Source: Neostapfia colusana
Taxonomy: Eukaryota > Streptophyta > Magnoliopsida > Poales > Poaceae
Direction of reading: 5' to 3'
Assembly: GCA_030760725.1 (NCBI GenBank)
Contig: JASWHV010000003.1
Coordinates: 115,166,153 to 115,230,152, forward strand
DNA length: 64,000 nucleotides
Shown here piece by piece: positions 24,067-34,915 of this stretch (the stretch's first letter is position 1; every line of letters begins with the position of its first letter). Made by a program: the position numbers and the translations under genes. Under the pieces are notes generated by a model. The model saw only the letters and a program-made list of their open reading frames with translations, was not told the origin of the DNA and searched no databases.

Positions 24067-24482
24067 TCTCTGAAGGAGGAATCTCCGTGGACCCCGCCAA
24101 GATCGCAGATGTGGAGAAGTGGAAGACCCCTGAAAACGTCGGGGAAATCTGAAGCTTCTTAGAATTGGCTGGGTACTATCGACGGTTCATTGAGGGCTTC
24201 TTCAAGATCTCAAGACCCCTCACAAAATTGCTAGAGAAGGGGATCACATTCACGTAGATTCCGGAGTGTGAGGCAAGCTTCCAAGAGCTGAAGAAAAGAT
24301 TGACAACGGCTCCAGTGCTAGTTATGCCAGACATGCAGACAAATTTTTCGGTATATTGTGATGCTTCTGGACACGGATTGGGATGTGTTCTCATGCAAGA
24401 GGGGCATGTCGTTGCATAGGCGTCCAGGCAAATTCGAAAGCACGAGAAGAACTATCCTACGCATGACCTAGAGCTAGCCGCA
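24062..24482 (+). pseudogene. pol: Element C RT thumb and RNase H first half
   Basis: The sequence reads as RT connection plus the start of RNase H (SFLELAGYYRRFIEGF, then VYCDASGHGLGCVLMQEG with the first catalytic Asp). In-frame stops occur near 24150 (CTGA just before the LAGYYRRF motif), 24257 (TAG) and 24418 (TAG, in VVA-stop-ASRQIRKHEKNYPTHDLEL). Opposite-strand ORFs here are shadows. Confidence 0.82.
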
Positions 24483-25052
24483 GTGGTCCACGCATTGAGG
24501 CGTTGGAGGCATTACTTGATGGCAAAGAGGACGGAGATATATACAGACCATAAAAGATTAAAGTACATTTTCACACAGCCAGATCTCAACCTCGGACAAA
24601 GGAGATGGTTAGAGCTAATCAATGACTTTGATGTGGGTATCAACTATCATCCTGGGAAAGCGAACGTCGTGGCAGATGCCTTAAGCCGGAAGGTGCATGT
24701 CAACATGTTGAGCTTAAACGAGACGCCTACAGAATTGAGGGAGGAATTTGCAAAACTCAATCTATGCCTGGTGAATAATGGTGAGGCCATTGCCATGGAA
24801 GTAGACTCCATATTGGAGCAAGACATACGCAACGGTCAGAAGAACGATGAGAAAATCCAGGAAATCAGAAGACTCATCAAAGAGAATAAAGCTCCTAGGT
24901 TTAGGGAGGATGAACAAGGTACGGTGTGGCATGGGAAAAGAATATGTGTGCCAGAGGTAAAGGAGATCCATGAACTAATTCTGAGAGAGGCTCATGACTC
25001 TGACTATTCCATACATCCTGGGAGTATGGCAGATATTGGTGGTATGGCATGA
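24483..25052 (+). pseudogene. pol: Element C RNase H second half and integrase zinc finger start
   Basis: Reads RRWRHYLMAKRTEIYTDHKR (RNase H), PGKANVVADALSRKVH, then the integrase N-terminus with ILREAHDSDYSIHPGS, giving the two His of the HHCC finger. At about 25024-25045 part of the region expected between the His pair and the Cys pair is missing, and the frame changes. The Cys pair follows in the next fragment (CDTCQLVKAEHQRP). Confidence 0.88.
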
Positions 25053-26120
25053 AGCGAGATGTCGCGGAACATGTTGCCTTATGTGACACATGTCAGCTAG
25101 TAAAAGCCGAACACCAACGACCCGCCAGATTGTTGCAACCGCTCAAGGTAACCGAATGGAAATGGGAAGAAATTGGCATGGACTTCATAGTGGGATTGCC
25201 TAGAACCCAATCGGGATATGATTTGATATGGTTCATAATCGATAGACTGACTAAGGTAGCTCACTTCATCCCTGTGAAAGAAAGCTACAACGGATCCAAA
25301 CTGGCAGAATTGTACATGTCAAGGATTGTGCGTTTTCATGGAGTGCCAAAGAAGATAGTGTCAGATCGAGGGACACAGTTCACCTCAAGGTTCTGGCAGA
25401 AGTTACATGGAACCATGGGGACTCATTTGAATTTCAGTTCTGCATATCATCCACAGACTGACGGGCAGATCGAAAGGACCAATCAGATCCTTGAGGATAT
25501 GTTGAGAGCTTGTGCACTCAAGAACAATAGGAGTTGGGACAATAACTTACCATATGCTGAATTCTCCTATAACAACAACTACCAGGCTAGTATGAAGATG
25601 TCCCCCTTTGAGGCGTTGTATGGGAGGAAGTGTAGAACTCCACTGTTTTGGAATCAAACCGGGGAAAGCAAGGTGTTTGGGCCAGAGGTGCTACAAGAGG
25701 CCGAGGCGAAAGTGAGAGAAATCCACGACAACTTGAGAATACCTCAGACCAGACAAAAGAGTTATGCGGATATACGAAGAAGAGATCTCACCTTCAACGT
25801 AAGGGACTATGTCTATCTCAAGGTGTCACCTATCAGAGGGCTTCGTCGATTCAAAGTGAAAGGGAAACTATCACCTCGATACATCGGACCCTTCCAGATT
25901 CTAGAGAGGAAAGGCGAAGTCGCATATCAGCTGGAATTACCGGCACGCCTATCAGATGTGCATGACGTGTTCCATGTGTCACAACTCAAGAAGTGCTTAA
26001 GAACACCCAAAGAGAGGTTACCCATGAGTAAGGTCGACGTCCAAGAAGACCTTTCGTATGCCGAACATCCGGTCAAAATTCTTGAGACAATGGAACGCAT
26101 CGAACAAACGAATCAGAATG
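25049..26120 (+). pseudogene. pol: Element C integrase core
   Basis: A long open stretch with all three catalytic acids: Asp in IGMDFIVGLPRTQSGYD, Asp in KIVSDRGTQFTSRFW and Glu in DGQIERTNQILEDML. Then come AEFSYNNNYQASMKMSPFE, the basic C-terminal part (KGKLSPRYIGPFQILER) and QLELPARLSDVHDVFHVSQL, which leads to the chromodomain. The core is the best-preserved enzyme in the window, but it lacks an intact upstream frame. Confidence 0.9.
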
Positions 26121-26226
26121 TGCAAAGTGCAGTGGAAGCATCACTCGGAAGAAGAAGCCACATGGGAGCGAGAAGTCGAACTCAAGACACAGTTTCCGGA
26201 TCTATTTCCCTAGGCTCACCAATCTC
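26060..26226 (+). pseudogene. pol: Element C chromodomain (frameshifted)
   Basis: The first half (YAEHPVKILETMERI) is in the integrase frame. The second half (VQWKHHSEEEATWERE and the closing helix) is only readable in another frame, ending at a TAG near 26212. One frameshift at about 26100-26125 explains this. The chromodomain identifies the element as a chromovirus. Confidence 0.85.
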
Positions 26227-26242
26227 GAGGATGAGATTTCGT

Positions 26243-26256
26243 TTAAGGGGTAGAGT
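26243..26256 (+). other. Element C polypurine tract
   Basis: TTAAGGGGTAGAGT directly before the LTR start TGTAACACC. Shorter and less pure than the PPTs of A and B, but in the correct place. Confidence 0.75.
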
Positions 26257-29200
26257 TGTAACACCCCAACATGTAGCAAATAAAAATTTAAACAAAGTGG
26301 ACATGATGCATGTTGGAGAACAATTCAAATCCAAACCAGAATTCAAATTTGAAGCAAAAACAGAATAGAAAAGGAAAATTAAAAGGAAAAAGGGGGCACT
26401 GGGCCAAAACCACCGCAGCAGCCCCAACCGGCCCAGCGGCCCGCGGCCTTTTTCCCCTCTCTTCCTCTCACTGTCACGCGGGTCCCGGCTGTCGCTTCGT
26501 CCCCTTCAACCGCCGCCCCCCTATTCCTGCGCCGATCGCGCCCCCCACTTCCGAAACCACCGCAGGCACCCACGATCTCCGGCCCACTCGGTTCCAGCAC
26601 GACGCAACTGACCTACGCCACCTCCTCGTCCATTTAAACACCAAAGAACCTCCCCATTCTTCCCCCGCCCACTCAGCTTTCTTCTCCGGTGAGAACCGAA
26701 GTCCACACCGCCGTTTCTTCTGAATTCCTCCCGATTTCGCCGATCTAACGAGCGTGTCTTGTTCCACCGCCGTCGGGGAGGCTTGCAGGTGAAAGAAACG
26801 CCATGTGTTGCGCTCTAGCTGCTGCTGCGACGAGCACCGAGAGCCATTGCCGGACGTCGTCGCCGCCGACCGACTTCCAGGGCCTCCGAGCTCAAGAAAA
26901 CCACCGAGGTGAGGCCCCCTACTCCCCCTCATTCGAATTGTGCAGAGAAAGCGGTAGTCTAGGGCCGGTAGATGAGTTTTCGTGAAATCCCGGCGAGCCC
27001 GCCGCCTCCCGCCGCCGGGCAGCGCCGCCCGCACACGACCAGGGCGACGTGGCCCTCTATGGCCCGTCCGTTTTAAATCATGCGGCCCCGAATAGATTTG
27101 CCCCGTACCCCTTCACGTTATAATCTCAGCCGTCCATTTAAAATCCAACGGCCCACATCAGTCCCGCATTATAAAGGCCAGAAATCTTACGCGCTACCCC
27201 CTGGATTTGTGAGAAAAGAATAGCTAGCCCCCGGAGTCTTCTGATCTAGCCCCTGGACTCTCTGAAATTTATGTAAATGCATTTAAAAATCAGTTTTAGC
27301 CCCTGGACTTAATAAAAATTAGGAAAACCCCTCTGTTTTGCACACTTAGACCCCTGAAAATTTATAAAATAAGAAATTGGACCCCACTGCAGTGTGGATT
27401 TGCACATCAGCCCCTGAGGAGTATCAATTTCAGGAAATTGAACATGTGAACAGAATTTAAATTCAAATAAGTAATGCAAATACTTGTGCAATTATAATTT
27501 AAATCTTTCTAGCACCTGGAAAATTGTTAGAATGAATTGAGGACTGATTTTAGGCTACAAGAAAATCTCACTAAGGGTTATTTATTTTTATTATTGCTAA
27601 AAATTCATTTTTATGCTTGAAATATTTCTGAAAAATAGGTAAAAATATGTTTAAATTGATCCCATCAGATAGAAAGCCAAAGGATATTTTGTTGGGCAAT
27701 TTAGATCAAAATATATTCTGTGTAGGTGATATATTTTGCTGTTTTAGTATTGAAGTTCACTTTTAGGTATAGAAAATAAATCTGAAAATATAGAAAATAG
27801 GTATACATAATTAGAAAATGCCAAATGAGGTCCCCAAATCCAAAACTTCAAGTTAAATCTGTGTAGGAGATCTGAAAACCAATTTGGAGTTGGAATTCAC
27901 ATTTCATACAAATTTTGTAGCTAAGAAGTGAAGTATTTAATATAAAAAATTAGTAAAGTCTAAAATTCACATGTAGTGTGCACTTAGAGATCTGAATACC
28001 AAGTTATAAATAATATATATGTTTAAAAGTGCATGCATGCATAGAAGCCACCTAACTAGGGTGAACACCAAACTTAAATATGTGTATGACTTTCATGTGT
28101 ATGTATGTGTGGTTGATTTCTTATGGAATGTTGTTTTATTTGGCTATGTGTGTGTTGGCATGAGTAGAACCAGCCCCAGAGCCGGTTCTCACCTTCCAAG
28201 ACCAAGACTTTCAATTCCCAGAGCAGTAGGAAGAAGGCAAGTGTCCTTGACCACTTTGATCCTATACTAGGATGTATAGTTAGAATTTAATTGCATTGTC
28301 AATTTGGAATATGATACCCATGCTAGGAAGTTTCCCTAGATTTTCATTATCTTGCTTCCTTGTAGCCTGGTATGGGAGTTATTTTATTATGTCAATCATT
28401 TACACTACTCGTGCTTAGCCATGCTTAGAATGGGATAAATGGGATATCAGATCATCACCTTGATTACTTTACCTTTGAATGGATTATTATGAATTATGTA
28501 GAGGTAGGGATCTAGGCATGTTGGATGCTTTGGTTGGTGCTGTGTGCATGAGACACGGGTTTGTATTTAGTGGTTGCCAGGATCCTAAGGACCGGTTCAT
28601 GGAGCATGTAACCTAGTTTTACAGTGCCAACCACATGCTGAGATGGGGCAGCTTGGCCAATTAATTAGGTGTATCTCCGGCGTAGTATGGGTGCTTGGAT
28701 GGTGAGGGGAATAGGTGTCAGCTGGACTACCATATGAACCGCAAGTCTCAAGAGGGGGCCACTACAGCGGGGGTTGGAGCCTCCTAGATGCTGTTAGGGG
28801 TGAAACCTCAGTGGACCACACTCGTCGGGAATCCTTTTGTAAAGACCTTGTAGTGATCTCCTGGCTACACACCTGGAAGTGTGAATGTGGTTCGCGGCCA
28901 CTGGCATAATGGAGGTTTTTCTAGTCCACCCGGCAACGGGGGATGAAATCACTACATGTGGGTATACTGGTGCAAACTCTGCAGAGTCAAAAACTGTCAT
29001 GACAGCCGTGCTTACGGTCAAGAGCGGCTTGGACTTATTCATGATTAGAGGATGATGAATTGGGAAGTTGAGGATGTTAAGCGGGGATCTTAACAATGGA
29101 AATGAAGTTATGGTTACTCGATATTGATGATGATGGGTTAGGGGATTGGGACCATTTCATTCATATAGTAGTGTAGGTACTTAATAAGCTAAGGTGATAG

Positions 29201-29640
29201 GGACTAATTGCGTAGTGTTTTAACCATGAGTTCAACCTTTCGTTGCTCTAGCCATGCATGACATAACTTTCCCACACTTGCTGAGTACCAACGGTACTCA
29301 AGCTTGCTTTTCTGTTGGTTTTAAATTGCTGCTCAGGCCAAGGGAATGACGTCGTGTACAGCGACCTAGACTTCGGACCCGAAGAAGGATTTTAGGTTCA
29401 CGGAGTCCCCCGGGCAACGCCTGTGATGGAGCCCAAAAGACTTATCTTCCACTGTTGGTTTATTTATATGTTGTGAACATATTATCGTCCATCGAGACGT
29501 TATGTAAGACTTATTTATATTTCAACACTTGGCTTGTAATATAATGATGCTTCACTATTTGTCATCACATGTATGAGAAAATGATCATGTCATACATGTG
29601 GGAGTCACTCGGGTGTTCCGCGGAACAACCGGGTGCGACA
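26257..29640 (+). repeat. Element C 3' LTR
   Basis: 3384 bp, near-identical to 17035-20409. The end reads GGGTGCGACA where the 5' LTR has GGGTGTGACA. It is followed by AGAAG, the target duplication with one change. The TATA candidate is kept near 27170. Confidence 0.93.
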
Positions 29641-30318
29641 AGAAGACCACAATATAATGGTGCACACAAGGGTTTTTGACGTTTCAGACAGTTCCATATT
29701 ATAGTAAAACATACGGTCCGTATCATTGCCATACGGATCGTCCTTGAGTCAAGCCACGTATCAAGGTACATGGTCGTGTTTTCACACCACACGACGGAGA
29801 ACCCGAGTAGAGTGTGAACGGATCATCACGGTTGGAAATTTTATCAACCCAACGGATACCACCTACTACCTCATGACCGTTGAGGCACGCCGATGGCGAG
29901 CGCTGCGTATGGCCCTTTGAACATTGACCGTTCAAGAGTTGCATACTATCGTGTTGCTTACCACACGATGGGGTATTCTCACTTTTGCCTAAAGCACGCT
30001 GGAGATCAGCGTTTTCATATGCTCTCAGAACCATAAGAAGGTTCAGAGACTCATATTAACTACCGTGCCAAGCCACGGTAAACAATTCCATACCATTCCT
30101 CGTATGGCGAGCTTACCGCAATTGATCCCCCTGCGGTGGCATACCTTACCTCATACCTGACGTTGGAGCGTCGTTACAAATTAATAACAAGTTTGTTAGC
30201 ATTTCCACCATAATATCTACTACTATCATAGACCTTATGTGGGCTTAATGACTAAGCCTCACTCGACTACTTCTAAATTTTCAAAATAGGCTATTTTCAA
30301 GCGTGCTATTCCCAATGC
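29641..30318 (-). other. Element B leader, 5' part
   Basis: Continues B's untranslated leader on the far side of C and ends at the primer site. It holds no recognisable gene. Short ORFs at 29565-30034 cross the C boundary or overlap one another on opposite strands, so they are chance. Confidence 0.75.
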
Positions 30319-30331
30319 GGCTCTGATACCA
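30319..30331 (-). other. Element B primer binding site (tRNA-Met)
   Basis: Minus-strand TGGTATCAGAGCC, four bases from the LTR end at 30336. It fixes the orientation of B and shows that the LTR to its right is the 5' LTR. Confidence 0.93.
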
Positions 30332-30335
30332 CGTC

Positions 30336-31921
30336 TGTTGGGACCACCACATGGTTCGCCCACTCCAGGATCGCAGAGGGTGGTGCCGTGCGATGCGGCA
30401 CCCAACAACACACAATAAAAGATTAAGAACAACATACAAACTTTTATTTGACATAAAACAGCGGAAGTCTTTTACAAAACATAAATATACAACGGAAGTA
30501 TTCTTTATAACTACTCTATCATCCTAACTAAGCAAAAGTGTAGCCGTCCAGTCCGGGGAAGCTACACACTAGCAACATGGAACCGGATATCACGGCGGCG
30601 TGCAGGGCTCCAGCTCGGCCGTGTACCCTGACGGGGGCACCGCCTCGTCCTCAGACTCCTGCTCATAGCTCTCACCTGCACACAGCTCAATTATTGCAAC
30701 CGTGAGCATGATGGCAAAGCAAGGCTTAACCGACACCCTAATCATGAAATTCTACATGCAGGTATTGGTAATGTAGGATAACGACATTGTAATGAAGACA
30801 CGCCTACATGTTAATCCTTACTTTCAGTTTTATAGCAGCACTTTAATGAGCCTTAGGCAGCACTCACATCGGAAGTCCACAATCAAACAAGAAACGCTTT
30901 CCTCCGATGTGGTGATGCCCAAAGTGGAAAATAAACTTAATTACCTCTACATCTACAGCAGACATGGTTTCCAAACATTAATAGTTCATCACAGCATATT
31001 ATCATTCATCTGGATTATTTCACTTCTTACTACGTCACAGAACAGTGAACAAGCGGTACTCAAATAACCGCGAGGGATGGTGATTGCAATTAGGAGACAC
31101 CCGGACAAAACATCACATACACCCACTATCAGAAGTGTGATGCCACACACCTTCCTACTCTGTTGTATGCAACCACCTTTCAAAGGAAACCCAAATGCCG
31201 AACCGGTCCATCCGTAACGGGCAGGAGGTCCCTGCGTGGAGCGTGACTGTGCCCACCGGCAGTTTTACACCTTGCTACCCTCAACCCACTCCTATAAAAC
31301 GGTTGGGTAAGCCGTGGCACCCAGGTTAACCAATTACATCGGTTTCCTGCTTATGTCAGTATGCCATCCGGTACTGTTCGATACTTGTTCATCAGGCCCG
31401 CACACGACTCGGTCCTCAATCGACACCAACAGGGCTATGCGTGTGAGACCTCCGCTCACTGCATCCTATCCCCCCCTGTTGGGTCTCATTTTCACCACTC
31501 TTAAGCCAGTCTCTACTCTTGCCATACCGTGTGATAAAACCTTACCTCGCGAGTAGATTCCAACTACTCGACTTCTACCGAGATCCTAAGCATATAAGCA
31601 CGGCATTCTCTACTCGTCGAATCTGTAAACTACCAAACCCTTCATAGGATTTAAAGTCGTGCAAGTGGGGTTTCAAACATATTAACTCTGATGCAACCAT
31701 TTCAACCTAGACATAAGTGTACAAATGAAAAACTTTGTAAAAGGAACTTAAATGTAAACCGGGGCTTGCCTGGTTGCGAGTCAAAGGAGAAGTTAGCGTC
31801 GGGTGGGAGGACGTCCAACGGCTCCGGCATATCCTCAACTTCGGTCACTAAATGAAATGTAGCAAAATATATGTATAAGTGTTAAGAACTTATAAGAATT
31901 AAACTTCTATTCATAGCTACT
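30336..31921 (-). repeat. Element B 5' LTR, first part
   Basis: Starts TGTTGGGACCACC and follows the 3' LTR (8556 to about 10137) closely. It ends at the F insertion, where CTACT (31917-31921) is duplicated at 46219-46223. TATAAAA on the plus strand at 31303-31309 matches 9522-9528 in the other LTR. Confidence 0.9.
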
Positions 31922-33229
31922 TGAATGTAGCCAAGAGGGGGGTGAATTGGCTTTTCGATTCTTTATTGATCCCTAAAACACTTAATAGATTTATCAAATA
32001 CAGGGACATCGGACTAGTCCGGTAGAGTGCGGACTAGTCCGTTTCCTAGTCAGAAACACATCGGACTAGTCCGGTACTGTGCGGACTAGTTCGGTATGCG
32101 TGGACTAGAAAGATCAAGGTTGATCAATATTTTCACTTCTAGTAGTCTATGCAGCGGAAATTAATTGGGAACTTAGATGTATTATAATAGTCAAACAATG
32201 AATGACAGATATCAACTTTAGTTTCAATGTTTCAACGTGAATTACACAAGATTACGTAAACCCTAAAATATGATGAACAATAAATGAACAAGAGAAAGAG
32301 ATAAGTTTTATCCCGAGGATCAATTCCACGAAGGAAATCTACGTCCCCGTTGAGGAGTCCACTAAGGACCGGGTCTTCACCAACCCTATCCTCGTCGAAT
32401 CGCCATGGAGGCCGATTCTCTTCCACTAATCACAAAGGGCAAATAAATCGTTCAAAGGGGCGTTCTCACAAGTTGAGGGCTCCCCAGGAATTACAATGAA
32501 TGACTACCGCCAAACACAGTCAAAAGATGAACAATAAATGACCAAGAGTGTGCGAGAGATCAAACCCAAGAGCTAAAGATGTGTAGAACAAGTCTCTCCT
32601 TTGATGAATTGCTAATCCTCAAAGATTTTATCCTTTTTGGGTTAGAATGTGTGGAGAGATGTGGATTTTGGGCTCTTGGGAGGTGTGACGGCGCAGGGGG
32701 TCGAGTCCTTTGGTAGTGTGGCCGTACACCTCTATTTATACTAAGGTTTCCAAAGGTTACCGTTAGGGTTTGCGATGTACGGACTAGTCCGTGGTGGACT
32801 CCGGACTAGTCCGGTGTGCGGCGTGTGGAAAACCCTAAGTGTTGTGAGATACCGGACTAGTCCGTAAGGGTGCGGACTAGTCCGTTGTCTATCCAGAGAC
32901 AAATCGGACTTGTCCAGTCCATATTGGACCAGTCCGTTTTCTAGTCAGAGAGAAATCGGACTAGTCCGCACATGCTGATTTTTGTGCAGTTAGTGTGATT
33001 TATTTCACTTGAGCTCTTGGGGTGTGTTTCTCCAACACACTCCATACTAAGTAATTTAATCTTTTCAACTCCTGAGCTTATATCAATTTAGTTCCTCATT
33101 CTCCTTTCTTTTTGCGCTTTCTTCCTAATTTCTTTAAGAACCTGCGCTCATCTCAACAATTTTGTTAGGGTCTCATTTGTTTGTCATAAATCAACCAAAA
33201 CCCACAAGGGATGCCTTGATGCACTTTCA
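31922..33229 (-). repeat. Element F 3' LTR
   Basis: On the plus strand it runs TGAATGTAGCC to GCACTTTCA. It holds exact CGGACTAGTCCG palindromes at 32010, 32030 and 32062 (U5 end) and at 32780, 32802, 32853, 32873 and 32957 (U3), with degenerate ones at 32082, 32905 and 32925. It lacks the 254-bp duplication of the 5' LTR and one palindrome of its U3 array. Confidence 0.93.
32732..32740 (-). promoter_or_regulatory. TATA box, F 3' LTR
   Basis: Minus-strand TATAAATAG, matching 45711-45719 in the other F LTR and TATAAAAAG at 54796-54804 in E. The palindrome array lies directly upstream in the sense of the element. Confidence 0.65.
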
Positions 33230-33242
33230 ATCTCCCCCTTTT
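33230..33242 (-). other. Element F polypurine tract
   Basis: Minus-strand AAAAGGGGGAGAT abutting the LTR start TGAAAGTGC. A second, similar purine run (AAAGGGGGAGAGATTGA) lies just after ORF3 at about 33612-33629. Multiple PPTs near the 3' LTR are reported for Sireviruses. Confidence 0.88.
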
Positions 33243-33684
33243 GGTGATTGATGACAACGAATTGAGATCACACAAATATGATATAAAAATTAGATTTTCA
33301 TAATGTGTGCACATATGAGCTTTGAGCAAAATAGGCAATGTAGACATAAGACATATGTGCACTCTTTATGGTGGGGTGCAAAACTATGTGTGTGAGCAAT
33401 AATTTTGATATGAATATCATAATGAGCATAATCATAAATCATCACGAGTCTCAAGCCTACATAGCAGTTTTAAACATACACCATTAATCAAAAGCATAAC
33501 ATAGTCATCATTTCACAGCACATGTCCAGAAGCATAATGATAGCATAAGTCTTACAAAAACTCATTTCTTAAACTAGGACGCAAAAGGAAGAACCTGCGA
33601 CCTAAGACTCACCCTCAATCTCTCCCCCTTTGGCATCAAGGCACCAAAAAGAAGGAGAGGAGGGATCTACTTGTCATCGCTGGC
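33243..33684 (-). other. Element F 3' untranslated region
   Basis: No gene. It matches the region after ORF3 in E (63558-64000), including repeats of an AAGACTTATACTATTATGCT-like phrase and the second purine run near 33612. Confidence 0.75.
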
Positions 33685-34766
33685 TCACTCCTTGCTGTTG
33701 GTCCTTTCTTCGTCTTCATCATCAGGCTGAGGAGGAGGAGGAGGAGAGGAACCACTCGTCGTGCCCCAGGAGCCAAAGTAGGCACGCTCTGATGGAGAGA
33801 GAGGAGGAAGCTCTGTGAAGTTAGATGCAGAGTCCTCTGAGATGACTGGAGATCCAATGGGCTCAATCTCCAGTTTTTGGCATATTGCTTTGACATTGGC
33901 CTTCATGTATCTCATTTCTTCTTTTCTTGCCTTGTTCATCTTATGAAGCTTCACCTCAGTTTTGCGGCAAGAACCAAAGATTGCAGCCAAATACTTCATA
34001 ATCCCACTAGGAGACCCTTTGTGAGGAGGGGCCCTACTCTTGGGTGAAGGCCTTGCATCTTCTTGAGCTCTATCTGGATGTTCTTCAGGTGAGCCAGTTG
34101 AGGGAGCAGCTGGCCGAGAGGCTTGAGGAGGCTGCTGAGGCCTTAGAGCAGTGTGCTCCACATCCTTCACAAACTCAATTCCTGTGACTTTTTCAATCAT
34201 AAACATCAAGTATGGTGCATAGCCACAGGAACGGTTTGGTGTGCAGGATATGTTCACCATGTCATTCCAAATGTAGTCGAAGATATCAAACTTTCTCCTC
34301 CTGCTGATTACTTTCATTAAGGTTCTCAAGTAACCTTGGACACTCACGGCATCTCCATCCTTTGGAGCAATGGTCTTCCGGAGCACTCTGTTGAGAACAA
34401 TGAAGAAGGGCTTCATGTTCTTGGTTGAGGGAGGATTGTATGGGAGTCGAGTATCATAGAGGAATTCCATCTTGTCCTTCTCCACAACACCAAGATTGTG
34501 AATCACCATCTCGTTACTGCCGCTGTCCTCAAGGTGCAGCAGTCTGGCAAACTCAACATAGGTGACTGTGTACCTGGATCCATGTGTCATCCAAGTCACT
34601 TTGTATTCTCTATCGTGGGCAAAGTGGCAAGTTGCATAGAACTGGGCGATGATCTAATCATTCCAGTTGTATCTGAAGAAGAGCAAGTCCTTGAGTCCGT
34701 GTCTCTCTGCAGCCTCTAATACCTCCTCAAAGGCTTCACGGCTCTTCCTTTCAAAATATTTCTTTC
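33685..34766 (-). pseudogene. Element F ORF3 (N-terminally truncated)
   Basis: The same protein as E's 62017-63557. The 304-residue open part starts at MTWMTHGSRYTVTYVEFARL. Upstream, homology continues through LLFFRYNWND, a TAG (34654-34656, GAG in E) and IIAQFYATCHFAHD, and stops at about 34763. The first roughly 165 residues seen in E are deleted, and the palindrome array follows at once. Visible parts: a globular domain (KPFFIVLNRVLRKTI, FDIFDYIWNDMVNISCTPNR), a P/S-rich linker, a Lys-rich coiled-coil-like stretch (LHKMNKARKEEMRYMKANVK) and an acidic tail. The globular pattern recalls the 'putative plant transposon protein' family of other plant LTR elements, but that is from memory. No signal peptide or membrane segment is seen, so I do not call it envelope-like. 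Confidence 0.8.
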
Positions 34767-34769
34767 GAA

Positions 34770-34880
34770 ATATCGGACTAGTCCGTGGTCAAACCGAACT
34801 AGTCCGGACTAGTGGACCAAGTGCAGACTAGGCTGCAATGTGCGGATTAGTCCGGGGTGACCACAGACTAATCCGTGGTC
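34770..34880 (-). promoter_or_regulatory. Internal palindrome array upstream of ORF3 in F
   Basis: Degenerate CGGACTAGTCCG copies start at 34774 (exact), 34795, 34805 (half-site), 34824, 34843 (CGGATTAGTCCG) and 34864 (CAGACTAATCCG), at spacings near 20. The homologous array in E lies at 61335-61487. In F it directly abuts the truncated ORF3 because of the deletion. Confidence 0.75.
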
Positions 34881-34915
34881 CCTTGTACAGAAAAGTACAA
34901 AACACTTATATATAT

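Larger units (their letters stand above)
17035..29640 (+). mobile_element. Element C: complete Gypsy chromovirus (Tekay/Del-like)
   Basis: 12606 bp with LTRs of 3375 and 3384 bp and an inner region of 5847 bp. Order: LTR, primer site, ORF0, gag, protease, RT, RNase H, integrase, chromodomain, PPT, LTR. It is flanked by AGAAA (17030-17034) and AGAAG (29641-29645), a 5-bp target duplication with one later change. It lies in the leader of B. Its LTRs differ at only a few positions per 200 bases by eye, so it is young relative to A and B. Long LTRs and an extra ORF ahead of gag recall rice RIRE3/RIRE8-type elements. Stops and frameshifts show it can no longer move by itself. Confidence 0.93.

Noticed and set aside
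32010..32968. Palindromes read as terminal inverted repeats of a DNA transposon or as a CRISPR array
   Set aside because: They sit inside LTRs with clear TG...CA ends, PBS and PPT; the spacers are related inverted repeats, not unique sequences, and the host is a plant.
33685..34766. ORF3 as an envelope-like gene
   Set aside because: The position fits env-like ORFs of some Sireviruses, but no signal peptide, membrane segment or Cys-rich ectodomain is visible in either copy.
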